Positions 22,989 through 30,183 of a stretch of DNA of 32,173 bases are shown here, piece after piece. The stretch spans positions 1-32,173 of the IMG/VR virus record IMGVR_UViG_3300032018_000013. One strand, 5' to 3'. The notes beneath the pieces were generated by a model. It did no database searches and was not told the DNA's origin. It worked only from the letters and a program-made list of their open reading frames with translations. The stretch's first letter is position 1. Each line of letters opens with the position of its first letter. Position numbers and translations under genes: made by a program. This DNA is from a virus.

Positions 22989-23404
22989 ATCCGAATTATC
23001 TAGAACTGGTAAGAGGTGGCGGGTTAGAGAAAGGAAACAACGATGGATCAAAAAGACGAGAAAAAGGGGATATTATTGGGTGGAGAACGTTGTCAACGAA
23101 TGATCCGTATATCTTTGAGATTTATGTCGAATGGGGTATTACCATCATTCTTGTTGATACCTGCACCGAGTGTGTGCTTATTGCTCACAATCCCTGGTAT
23201 GCCTTTCTGTTTGTCATGCGCTTCAGAGGTATACCAGAATTACTTAGTTACCTAGAGGCACACTGTTCGGATTGCGATCGGTATGTTCTCGAAGACCCTG
23301 TGCATGGTTATGTCGCATATGTCCACAGACGTGATCTGATAGATGTTCTGGTAAGGTGTATGACAAAGACATCACGTTATATAAACCACCGAGAGGAGGT
23401 GTAG
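22985..23404 (+). CDS. Hypothetical protein (139 aa)
   Basis: I start this at the ATG at 22985, seven bases after GGAGGG; earlier in-frame ATGs sit on or too near that site. The N-terminus is basic and Gly-rich (RGGGLEKGNNDGSKRREKG). The rest has alternating strands and helices (FEIYVEWGITIILVDTCTEC, WYAFLFVMRFRGIPELLSYL) and a Cys/His-rich stretch (EAHCSDCDRYVLEDPVHGYV) that could bind metal but lacks the spacing of a known zinc finger. No family is recognised. Confidence 0.6.
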   Translation: MNPNYLELVRGGGLEKGNNDGSKRREKGDIIGWRTLSTNDPYIFEIYVEWGITIILVDTCTECVLIAHNPWYAFLFVMRFRGIPELLSYLEAHCSDCDRYVLEDPVHGYVAYVHRRDLIDVLVRCMTKTSRYINHREEV

Positions 23405-23406
23405 CT

Positions 23407-23610
23407 ATGAGACTAGACGTTTTGAAATACAGAGTGATGGATCATGTCTGCAACATCGCAAAACACATCTGCATCGAACGGGGTTACCTGGCGGAGGGGT
23501 TTTACTTAGCTCAGGAGCTCAAAGACCGTTGGGATGAGATTTTTGATTCGGCGATGAAAAAGATACCTAGAAAGGAGAGAGACGACAATGGGAAAGACGA
23601 TGAAGAGTAG
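23407..23610 (+). CDS. Small helical protein, paralogue of the next gene (67 aa)
   Basis: Start at the ATG at 23407 behind GAGGAGGTGTAGCT. The 67-residue protein is helical (VMDHVCNIAKHICIERGYLA, FYLAQELKDRWDEIFDSAM) with a basic-to-acidic tail. The same pattern (helix, a Y-A---Y turn, helix with W--I) occurs in the next gene, so the two look like a duplicated pair. No family is recognised. Confidence 0.6.
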   Translation: MRLDVLKYRVMDHVCNIAKHICIERGYLAEGFYLAQELKDRWDEIFDSAMKKIPRKERDDNGKDDEE

Positions 23611-23824
23611 GGAAGACGAACTGCTGGAGCATCTCTGCTTAGAGGTAATCAGATTCTACATTAACCACAAAGACTATGTGGCGGCTAATTACGTAAGTAA
23701 AGCGCTTGCTAGCGAGTGGCAATCTATCCTCCATCTCGCAGATGTCATGCAAGAGGTAGAAGCAGAGCGACAATTAGCCAGTAGGTGTAAGTCTGGTCGT
23801 GCTTATGAGTCTAAACGAGATTAA
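23588..23824 (+). CDS. Small helical protein, paralogue of the previous gene (78 aa)
   Basis: A 78-residue helical protein overlapping the previous gene by 23 bases, with an AAAGGAGAGAGACGACA site. Its core (LCLEVIRFYINHKDYVAANY, VSKALASEWQSILHLADVM) aligns with the preceding protein: both have a helix, a turn with Tyr and Ala, and a helix with Trp and Ile at the same spacing. The C-terminus is polar. No family is recognised; small helical pairs like this often form heterodimers. Confidence 0.6.
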   Translation: MGKTMKSREDELLEHLCLEVIRFYINHKDYVAANYVSKALASEWQSILHLADVMQEVEAERQLASRCKSGRAYESKRD

Positions 23825-24413
23825 GATCTATAGCTCCAGCTCTGAGAAGGGATCCTCGTGCGAAGTTTGGGGAGTGCTCCTGGATGCGGGGGCTCTCCCC
23901 CGAACTGGTCTATTCGGGCGGACTTGCCTAGTATCGCACATGCACGGGGATCATGTAAGGAGAGCAAGGGAGTTTGAGTATCGTGGCTGTAGAGTGCTGT
24001 ATCCAGGCAGAGACTTCGGGCATAAGAGCGTGATAAGGGTAGGGAATGTTTTGGTCAAAGCTGTGCTTCTGATGCACGATGTCGACTGCTACGGATTCCT
24101 TCTTCGGAAGGGTTCAGAATATGCTCTTTACGCTGTTGATACATACGACATCCCCTATCGATTCCCGAAGCTCAAGTGGCTCTTGCTTGGCGTCGACTAT
24201 GACGAATACACGCTCTGGAACAGCGCTCTAAACCACGAGCTCCCGCTTAGCCTGGCGGAGCGCATATCCAGCTCGCACATGTCACTAGAGAGGGCGAGGC
24301 GCTTCCTGGCTAGGCAGGAATACGAAAACCTGGTGATTATGCATTATGGACAGTGGCTTAATCTAGAGCAAGCAAAAACCATGGGAGGGTTGTTATGGAC
24401 GGAGATAAAATAA
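23805..24413 (+). CDS. Metallo-beta-lactamase-fold hydrolase
   Basis: A protein of about 202 residues from the ATG at 23805 (a GTG at 23799 is also possible) with the metal-binding set of the fold: HMHGDH near 45-50, a His in MHDVDCYGF near 91, an Asp in YAVDTYD near 112 and a His in SSSHMSLERA near 158. These normally bind two zinc ions. The family spans phosphodiesterases, nucleases and other hydrolases. The compact size and simple HxHxDH/D/H set are most like PhnP-type phosphodiesterases rather than the larger DNA-repair members. It lies among replication genes, so a nucleotide or nucleic-acid substrate is plausible but unproven. Confidence 0.8.
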   Translation: MSLNEIKIYSSSSEKGSSCEVWGVLLDAGALPRTGLFGRTCLVSHMHGDHVRRAREFEYRGCRVLYPGRDFGHKSVIRVGNVLVKAVLLMHDVDCYGFLLRKGSEYALYAVDTYDIPYRFPKLKWLLLGVDYDEYTLWNSALNHELPLSLAERISSSHMSLERARRFLARQEYENLVIMHYGQWLNLEQAKTMGGLLWTEIK

Positions 24414-25090
24414 AGAGGGATTTTGAGGAGTTTCTCAGCAAGCATCCAGAGAATGTCATCGAGAAGGATGGTCTCAGGTTGTTTGTTTCAAGCGAATTAT
24501 CGATGTTCTGTTTTGAATACGACTATCCTTTGGACTACGCAAGAAAGAAGTTAAAAAGATTAGGGGTTATAAGCAAACACACACTTGATGCATGGGATCC
24601 TGACATCAGAGGGAAGAGAAACTTCTATGTTCTAGACGGGGGTAATCTTTCGATAGATGAGAATGGGATTGTGGAGGAAGCTAGAGAGATCTTAGAACAT
24701 GCGCCTAAGGTAGTATGGGAAAATCACGTATGGATCTGTAAAAAACATTTCCTCGATATTTGTAAAAAAAACAAGATTACCTATTTTCGGTTACTCCAAA
24801 TACTTAGAAAGCATAGACTGGTTGGCAGGACGAGATCAACATATGACCGAGAGTCAAAGGAAGTTTATAACGTAGTAGAGGTTCTGTGGGATAAATGGGA
24901 GAAGCATACTGTAGAGAAGGTCAAGAGAATATTGGAAGAAATAGCATTCAGGGGAAGATTTATTGCACGAGATGATATAGTGCGTCTTGCTAAAGATATG
25001 TGCATGACATATAGGGACTTTGTCAATTTGCTGAGAAGGAACGACCTCATCAAAGAACGCATAGTAGCCTTCAGAATAGGGAGGGTGTGA
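24395..25090 (+). CDS. Protein of three helix-turn-helix-like repeats (231 aa)
   Basis: The sequence reads as three related units, at about 9-62, 96-146 and 175-222. Each has a charged helix (FEEFLSKHP, AREILEHAP, VKRILEEIA), then a helix pair ending in a leucine/basic segment: YARKKLKRLGVISKH, RLLQILRKHRLVGRT and FVNLLRRNDLIKERI. That repeating helix-turn-helix-with-wing pattern suggests a DNA-binding protein made by triplication. It has a GGGAGGG ribosome site and overlaps the preceding gene by 19 bases. It could be an origin-binding or initiator-like protein, given primase and helicase downstream, but no family match is claimed. Confidence 0.6.
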   Translation: MDGDKIKRDFEEFLSKHPENVIEKDGLRLFVSSELSMFCFEYDYPLDYARKKLKRLGVISKHTLDAWDPDIRGKRNFYVLDGGNLSIDENGIVEEAREILEHAPKVVWENHVWICKKHFLDICKKNKITYFRLLQILRKHRLVGRTRSTYDRESKEVYNVVEVLWDKWEKHTVEKVKRILEEIAFRGRFIARDDIVRLAKDMCMTYRDFVNLLRRNDLIKERIVAFRIGRV

Positions 25091-25091
25091 G

Positions 25092-25418
25092 ATGTTCCGG
25101 GGAATAGGAACAAAAAAGAGGATTCCTCTCAGATACAATCTGTTTATTGCGAGAGTCGGTAATGGATTTTCAAGTAGGGATATGGCTAAGATTCTCGGCA
25201 TCTCACACGAGGCTTATTTAAATATTGAACAAGGATGGACAAAAAAGATAGACTATCGAGTGGCGCAGAAGCTGGTGGAAATGTTCGGAATGAGACCGGA
25301 GGAACTCTTTGCGGGTAAAGAATTCTCTATATGCGAAAACAAAAAACTATCTGAGAAGTTTAGGTTACTCGCTAGTGGAGAAGACGGAAACATGGAACTC
25401 GTTTGCATACAGACATAA
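25092..25418 (+). CDS. XRE/Cro-type helix-turn-helix regulator
   Basis: A protein of up to 108 residues with a Cro/C1-type HTH at about 27-46 (SSRDMAKILGISHEAYLNIE) followed by the usual VAQKLVEMFGMRPEELFAG. Most such proteins end shortly after the EELF segment. Here the frame continues about 35 residues, and the last 110 bases also encode the start of the nuclease-like gene in another frame. A strong GGGAGGG site precedes the ATG. It is a candidate to bind the CTTGACA/TGTCAAG operators at P1 and P2, which is inference. Confidence in the HTH is higher than in the C-terminal end. Confidence 0.75.
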   Translation: MFRGIGTKKRIPLRYNLFIARVGNGFSSRDMAKILGISHEAYLNIEQGWTKKIDYRVAQKLVEMFGMRPEELFAGKEFSICENKKLSEKFRLLASGEDGNMELVCIQT

Positions 25419-25656
25419 TGATCTTTTTGGATTTGTGGACTTCCTGGCGGTATCTCCAGAGCACGGGACACTTGCTGTACAAGTTACAACCTCTTCCAAC
25501 AGAGCCGCTAGGAAGAGGAAAATCCTAGAACACAGAGAGACAGTAGATGTGTTGCTTCGGGCAGGGTGGCGTGTTGCCGTCCTGTCCTGGAGAAAAAAGG
25601 GTAGATCATGGACTCCAGATCTGCTGGAGATAACCTATGAGATGCTATCTGAATGA
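25309..25656 (+). CDS. Restriction-endonuclease-fold-like protein (115 aa, TTG start)
   Basis: The frame opens with a TTG at 25309, six bases after GGAGG, inside the regulator gene, and overlaps it by 110 bases. Residues around TETWNSFAYRHNDLFGFVDF carry an E/N/R then D set, followed by LAVQVTTSSN and RAARKRKI, and WRVAVLSWRKKGRSW near the end. This order of Asp, then Gln with a basic helix, and a late Trp-rich strand fits small PD-(D/E)XK or VRR-NUC-type nucleases found in phages. Likely metal residues are D44 and Q58. It may be a junction resolvase or nuclease for recombination, but the substrate is not visible. Confidence 0.6.
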   Translation: MRVKNSLYAKTKNYLRSLGYSLVEKTETWNSFAYRHNDLFGFVDFLAVSPEHGTLAVQVTTSSNRAARKRKILEHRETVDVLLRAGWRVAVLSWRKKGRSWTPDLLEITYEMLSE

Positions 25657-26548
25657 GGTTAAAACATTCCTGGATATTGCATTCGATAAGTTATTGGATG
25701 ATGAATACATCCTACTGCAATATGCCCCCAATGGCGATAAGTCATTTACTGGTCGCTTTGCTGGTAAGAAAGAACAGATTCTCGATTTCGTATCTCAGCA
25801 TCAGGACTATGCCTACGGGATCCATCTCTCAACAAGGAAGGTAAGCAACCTAGAGCTGTTCAACGAGAGGCACAACATGTCCCTGACTTCGCCCTACAGG
25901 TTGCATTTCATAGCTATTGATCTAGACCTAAGGAAGACATGGCCACAAGAAGACTTTCCAGAGTTCGAGTTGTTTGAAAAGAGCGTCCTCAATTCCCTAG
26001 TGGAATACTTAGGTAAGATGGGATTTAAGCTTAACCTACTTGGTTACACGAGCGAGCACGAAGGCAAGAGAAATTGGCTGGGGATCATATCTATTGTTCC
26101 GAAGCCCTGGGGATACGACCCGCTGTCTGTTCTGCTTGGTTGGAACGATCTGGCTTATGTAGATCGTGGTATCACATCGCTTAAGGCTGTCCGACTGCTC
26201 GGAACAAGGAACGGAGAATCAGAATCTAGGCTCCTGAAATTCAGAAAGACTCCGAGACAAAGCATCCCTCTGGCTAAGAGAAATACAAACAGAAACATCT
26301 CATATTCTGACTTCCCAGCAGAAGGGGCACTTGATAAAATTCTGGCAAAATATGGATACAGAGCACAAAGGACAAGGAGAGGATATATGATCAAATGCCC
26401 GTTTCATGATGACAAAAATCCGTCCATGCTGGTGTTTGAGGATGGGCGAGGGGCATACTGCTTTGGTTGCAATAAGTATTACCCCATCTCGAGGGACGGT
26501 GAGTTTATAGTTAGGGAGGATTGGTATGGAACTAAGAGTAGACTTTAA
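25637..26548 (+). CDS. Primase: AEP-like domain with C-terminal CHC2 zinc ribbon
   Basis: A 303-residue protein. The N-terminal two-thirds resemble archaeo-eukaryotic primase/prim-pol domains: FIAIDLDLR gives the Asp pair D95/D97, followed by a strand region with His and Arg and a later D176...RLLGTRN (186-192) like the third Asp and the usual LP/RLPGSxN end. Residues 254-278 form a DnaG-type CHC2 zinc ribbon, CPFHDDKNPSM then CFGC, with C254, H257, C275 and C278 as ligands. In bacterial DnaG the ribbon is N-terminal; here it follows an AEP-like domain. The gene overlaps its neighbours by 20 and 23 bases. It should make primers for the clamp-dependent replisome. The zinc ribbon is certain; the AEP call is by motif. 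Confidence 0.75.
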   Translation: MRCYLNEVKTFLDIAFDKLLDDEYILLQYAPNGDKSFTGRFAGKKEQILDFVSQHQDYAYGIHLSTRKVSNLELFNERHNMSLTSPYRLHFIAIDLDLRKTWPQEDFPEFELFEKSVLNSLVEYLGKMGFKLNLLGYTSEHEGKRNWLGIISIVPKPWGYDPLSVLLGWNDLAYVDRGITSLKAVRLLGTRNGESESRLLKFRKTPRQSIPLAKRNTNRNISYSDFPAEGALDKILAKYGYRAQRTRRGYMIKCPFHDDKNPSMLVFEDGRGAYCFGCNKYYPISRDGEFIVREDWYGTKSRL

Positions 26549-28280
26549 ACAGAAACTATTTGAGACAGAAGGGATCCCAAAAACTGTAGTTCTTCCCTAC
26601 GGAGAAAGAGTGACATTCTCAACAATGTCCGAGGGTGGAAGGAAGCTTGCCCTTGGCTTCACTAAACTGGTCTTAGATGGTGTCTGGTTCGGATATGTCA
26701 CAAAAGAGAAGCGTGTATCTGCTGTCAGAGACAACTTCATCGCATATCCTATCGGGCGGTTGAAAGTTGGGGACGAAGAGTTTATGTATATCTTCTACAC
26801 GCTAGGGTTTCACTTCACACACGAGAGAAGCGGTATTGTAACAAACGAGGTTATAGATGTTTCGAAGGTAGAAGCGTTTGATTATTCTACTCCTGTTTTT
26901 GCCAAGAATCCGAGCACATATAAACTCTACCAATTCGGTTTTCAGCCGCTCTCCAGCGGTGAATGGGAGTTTATCGATCGCAACTCTGAGGAAATCATGC
27001 TGGCGCAGAATATACGTGGAATAACGGCACTGCGGAGGTTTCCGACAGGAGAGATTCTCGCTCTAGGAGGGCAGAAGCTTGCATTTGCTACAGATGCGGC
27101 TCTGCATCTTTACTCCGGTGCTACAGCGAGAGCTATACTCACTAGACTCATAGAGGAAGCAGGCAAGACGGGGACTTACAATATATCGCCAGAACAGCTC
27201 TCCCTGGTCGAGTTTTCTAGAGAGAACGAGGCTTTTAAGTTCTACGAGGAACACTGTCCTGGTATCATATTATCTCCAGAGGAAGTCCAGCTGTTAATCA
27301 GACTCGCTGATAACTTTAGAGTCGATTCAATCACCTACAGACTCACCGAAAACGGAATGACGCTGATTCTAAAGGAAAGAGGGCTTGTGAGAGAAGTGCC
27401 CATGGATGTCTTTCTTTCGTCAAAGGGATTTACTAAGCTGGATGGTTATTCTGGTGTAGAATATCTTACAATGTCTGACTATGCTAGGTCTAAGAAGACA
27501 AAGATTCAAGCGGTGTGGCTCGTCTTTGCTAGATATCTCTTACACAAGTTCGGAATCGACTCTAATGACCTAGCGAAGAGAACTTACGAGGAGGTTCTTA
27601 AGACCATCAGACGTATCGTATCAAGCGCAAACAAGGTGCCATCTTTGAAACATCTGCAGATGTCGATGAAAGAACAGGCGACCAGTGGGATATTCCACAC
27701 AGTCCACAAGTATATCGAGGATGGTAAGGCCTATATTCCTAAGCTAGAACTGCTGAAATACATAAAGCTGAATGAGTTTGCGTATCCGGGGGATTACCAG
27801 ACATTCTCCAGGATCTTGTCGGAAATTACGGACTCCTACAATTACGGCAGTATGGATTGCTTTGTGTTTGCACTAACAGAAGAAGAAATCAAACAAGAAG
27901 AGAAGGTTGAGAGCAGAGAAGTATTGAAAGAGTTCCTCAATAACTCCGCAGAAGATGTTCTTACTGAGATTCCAGAAAAGATGCTGGACGAGGTTAGACC
28001 ACTTGGGATTGTCTTCATAACTGGCAATGGCAAAGCTAAGATGAGAATGACGCCTCAGGAAGTAGTATTTGATGTGCTCGGAAAGATAGAAAGAAAGGCC
28101 TCAGTGGGTCTGCAGTTTGACAGCGAGGATATTGCGAGAAGAATGGCTACCGTGTTTGAGCCGTATGAGCCCAAAGTTTCTGGAGATATGATTCTCTTTG
28201 GCGACACAGATTACGGTTACGATAAGTATTATGTGAGAATATCTGAGGATGGTTATCTGGTTTTTGAAGAGGGGAACTAA
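26526..28280 (+). CDS. Large unknown replication-operon protein (584 aa)
   Basis: A 584-residue protein between primase and helicase, overlapping the primase by 23 bases and ending two bases before the helicase, with GGAGGATTGGT before the ATG. The first third is strand-rich (VWFGYVTKEKRVSAVRDNF, EEFMYIFYTLGFHFTHERSG), the middle has helices (AALHLYSGATARAILTRLIE, LSPEEVQLLIRLADNFRV), and the end is acidic with a final strand pair (YYVRISEDGYLVFEEGN). I see no Walker, polymerase, nuclease or zinc motif. Its fixed place suggests a replisome subunit, such as a primase partner, helicase loader or distant polymerase. No function is assigned. Confidence 0.65.
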   Translation: MELRVDFKQKLFETEGIPKTVVLPYGERVTFSTMSEGGRKLALGFTKLVLDGVWFGYVTKEKRVSAVRDNFIAYPIGRLKVGDEEFMYIFYTLGFHFTHERSGIVTNEVIDVSKVEAFDYSTPVFAKNPSTYKLYQFGFQPLSSGEWEFIDRNSEEIMLAQNIRGITALRRFPTGEILALGGQKLAFATDAALHLYSGATARAILTRLIEEAGKTGTYNISPEQLSLVEFSRENEAFKFYEEHCPGIILSPEEVQLLIRLADNFRVDSITYRLTENGMTLILKERGLVREVPMDVFLSSKGFTKLDGYSGVEYLTMSDYARSKKTKIQAVWLVFARYLLHKFGIDSNDLAKRTYEEVLKTIRRIVSSANKVPSLKHLQMSMKEQATSGIFHTVHKYIEDGKAYIPKLELLKYIKLNEFAYPGDYQTFSRILSEITDSYNYGSMDCFVFALTEEEIKQEEKVESREVLKEFLNNSAEDVLTEIPEKMLDEVRPLGIVFITGNGKAKMRMTPQEVVFDVLGKIERKASVGLQFDSEDIARRMATVFEPYEPKVSGDMILFGDTDYGYDKYYVRISEDGYLVFEEGN

Positions 28281-28282
28281 CC

Positions 28283-29716
28283 ATGAGAAGGGAACCGAAA
28301 GTCATAACGGTATGGGGATTAGCAGGTAGCGGAAAAACAACATGGCTGGCGAATACCCTAGTTCAGCTCAAGGATAAGTTTACAGCAGGCAATACACTGC
28401 TTCTGACGTTTTCCCGTATGGCAACAAAGATGCTGAATGAGAAACTACAGCAACAGGAACACACTCTGCAGGTGTCCACATTCCACAGCTACATCGCCCA
28501 GCACTACAGAAGGGCTGGTTATGCTTATGCTCCCTTGCAATTTGATCGGATTTCGGAATGGTTCGAAGCAAAGGGTTTCCCTAGGATCAGGCTAAGATAT
28601 ATGCGTGGCGGATTCTACCAAGAGACAGGGCACTTCTACGACCACTTCAATAACTGCAGACTACTGCTCAAACAGCCCGAAGCATACTGGGAAGAAAGCG
28701 GAGACTATGTCCAATACGGCATGTCACCTCAGGAATTCAAACAACTGTTTAACGAATTTCGAGAATACATGTATAGCCTGGGAAAATTCGATTACACAGA
28801 AACGCTTATGCTCGGGCTCAACTTGAGTATTGAGGTTCCCTACGTGGTAATAGACGAAGCAAACGATATTTGCCCGTTGGTCTGGCGACTAGTCAGAAAG
28901 TTCTGCTCAGATACCATTCTCTTGGTTGGGGATCCTAATCAGAACATCTATACCTTTGCAGGAACCAGCGATAAGTATCTTACATCATACGAACCCATAA
29001 AGCAGCTCACCCTCAGCTATAGATGTTGTGATGAGATAGCAGAATATGCGAGGCGATACCAAGTCTGGGGAGAAAAGATTGTTGGGAACGGCAAACATGG
29101 GAAAGTCAGACAGATTAGCCACTACTCGGAAGGGATAGACCCAGAGAAAGATACTCTCCTCTTGACATACAAGATTAGGACAGCAGAGAAGATAAGCAAC
29201 ATGCTGTGTAGTGAAGGAATTCCGCATAAGCTGTTCGATGATCTTCCCTTTAGTTCTAAGGTCAACGCCTTAGTTAGATTTTGGACTGGTCTAGAGCATG
29301 GATGCCTTAGGATGCGAGATCTGAAAGTGCTGGACTATATACCAGCTAAGTATGCGAGGAATAAAACCCGTCTGCTGGAAGTGGCAAAGATTCTAGAGGA
29401 TAAAAGCGTATTAGATTTTCCAGAAGCAGAAGTTTTGGTAAGCGGGCTCAAAAGAATGGGGATATACGGATTGTGCAAGGTCATTAAACTGGATAGAGAA
29501 GAGAGCGAATTAGTCCTAGAGCTGATCAAGAATCCTGCTTGGTATGACCCTAAAATAAGCGTTATGAACACACACAAAGCGAAGGGCTCAGAAGCAGATG
29601 TAGTTATCATGTATCTGGACTTTTCGGATAGAAGGGAGATGGACGAGAAAGAAAGAAACAAGGTCATCTACACAACAGTGACAAGAGCAAGAAATGAGCT
29701 GTATGTCGTTGAGTAA
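28283..29716 (+). CDS. SF1 (UvrD/Rep-like) DNA helicase
   Basis: A 477-residue helicase with the SF1 set: Walker A GLAGSGKTT (12-20), motif Ia LLTFSRMATKML, motif Ic VSTFHSY, motif II VVIDEAND (DEAN at 191-194), motif III VGDPNQNIYTFAG (215-227), motif IV LSYRC (244-248), motif V VMNTHKAKGSEAD and motif VI VTRARNELYVV at the C-terminus. It is shorter than cellular UvrD (about 720), with reduced 1B/2B subdomains. These enzymes unwind DNA 3' to 5' using ATP. As the last gene of the primase set it is the likely replicative or accessory helicase. No hexameric DnaB-type helicase is in the window. Confidence 0.92.
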   Translation: MRREPKVITVWGLAGSGKTTWLANTLVQLKDKFTAGNTLLLTFSRMATKMLNEKLQQQEHTLQVSTFHSYIAQHYRRAGYAYAPLQFDRISEWFEAKGFPRIRLRYMRGGFYQETGHFYDHFNNCRLLLKQPEAYWEESGDYVQYGMSPQEFKQLFNEFREYMYSLGKFDYTETLMLGLNLSIEVPYVVIDEANDICPLVWRLVRKFCSDTILLVGDPNQNIYTFAGTSDKYLTSYEPIKQLTLSYRCCDEIAEYARRYQVWGEKIVGNGKHGKVRQISHYSEGIDPEKDTLLLTYKIRTAEKISNMLCSEGIPHKLFDDLPFSSKVNALVRFWTGLEHGCLRMRDLKVLDYIPAKYARNKTRLLEVAKILEDKSVLDFPEAEVLVSGLKRMGIYGLCKVIKLDREESELVLELIKNPAWYDPKISVMNTHKAKGSEADVVIMYLDFSDRREMDEKERNKVIYTTVTRARNELYVVE

Positions 29717-29758
29717 ATCGATAAGTAAATCAATAACTTACACTAGGCTTTTCTCTAC

Positions 29759-29775
29759 GAGCCTAAAAATGGCCT
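29759..29775 (+). repeat. 17-bp intergenic repeat, copy 2
   Basis: Identical to 19234-19250 (GAGCCTAAAAATGGCCT). Here it lies about 40 bases after the helicase stop and about 85 before the next gene. TAGGCT upstream (29744-29749) can pair with AGCCTA in the repeat to form a 6-bp stem not matched at copy 1. Function unknown. Confidence 0.6.
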
Positions 29776-29859
29776 CAGAATCGAAATTTGAAAAGAACGA
29801 TGGAACATACGTGGCGGTTTAAAAATCGTCGTTCTAGGGCAAAACAGGAGGCCTTGGGA

Positions 29860-30039
29860 ATGAACGAGTTGATTGAGAAGAAACTGAAAGATGGGATCTA
29901 CGTAGATATCACTCCACTGGTTGGCGCTGTCTGGCACTGGATACAGATTCACACAGAGAAGCCAGAGATTGATCCTATGGGATGGTCAGAGCTATTGACT
30001 AAGGGAGAAGAATGTGATAAGCAAGAGACGACCACCTGA
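29860..30039 (+). CDS. Small hypothetical protein (59 aa)
   Basis: The frame is open from 29788, but AGGAGG eight bases before the ATG at 29860 marks the likely start. The 59-residue peptide begins MNELIEKKLKDGIYVD, has a Trp-containing middle (VGAVWHWIQIHTE) and ends in a polar Thr-rich tail whose codons also form the first stem of the RNA element at 30032. No family is recognised. It is the last plus-strand gene. Confidence 0.55.
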   Translation: MNELIEKKLKDGIYVDITPLVGAVWHWIQIHTEKPEIDPMGWSELLTKGEECDKQETTT

Positions 30040-30133
30040 TTCCTCGTTAGAGGTTAGGGTGGCATCGGCGCTTACCACCGGTCATTCTGAGGCAACCCAT
30101 TTGCACCCCCTCGTTTGAGGGGGTTATTAATTT
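30032..30133 (+). ncRNA. Structured small RNA element, copy 1, with terminator
   Basis: CCACCT (30032-30037) pairs with GGGTGG (30057-30062). Inside, GATT (30038-30041) and TTA (30054-30056) flank a CCTC/GAGG hairpin (30042-30045/30050-30053). A TTCTGAGGCAA block follows near 30085. The element ends in a perfect ACCCCCTC/GAGGGGGT stem (30105-30124) and TTATTAATTT. Copy 2 at 30184 keeps the inner sequences but changes the outer stem pairs together. The 5' stem overlaps the end of the preceding gene. GGTGG could alternatively pair with CCACC at 30075-30079, so switching is possible. No known RNA family is recognised. Confidence 0.65.
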
Positions 30134-30183
30134 CCCCAGAAAACTGTTGACTAAAAGAAAAAGATATGGTAACCGGAAGATGA

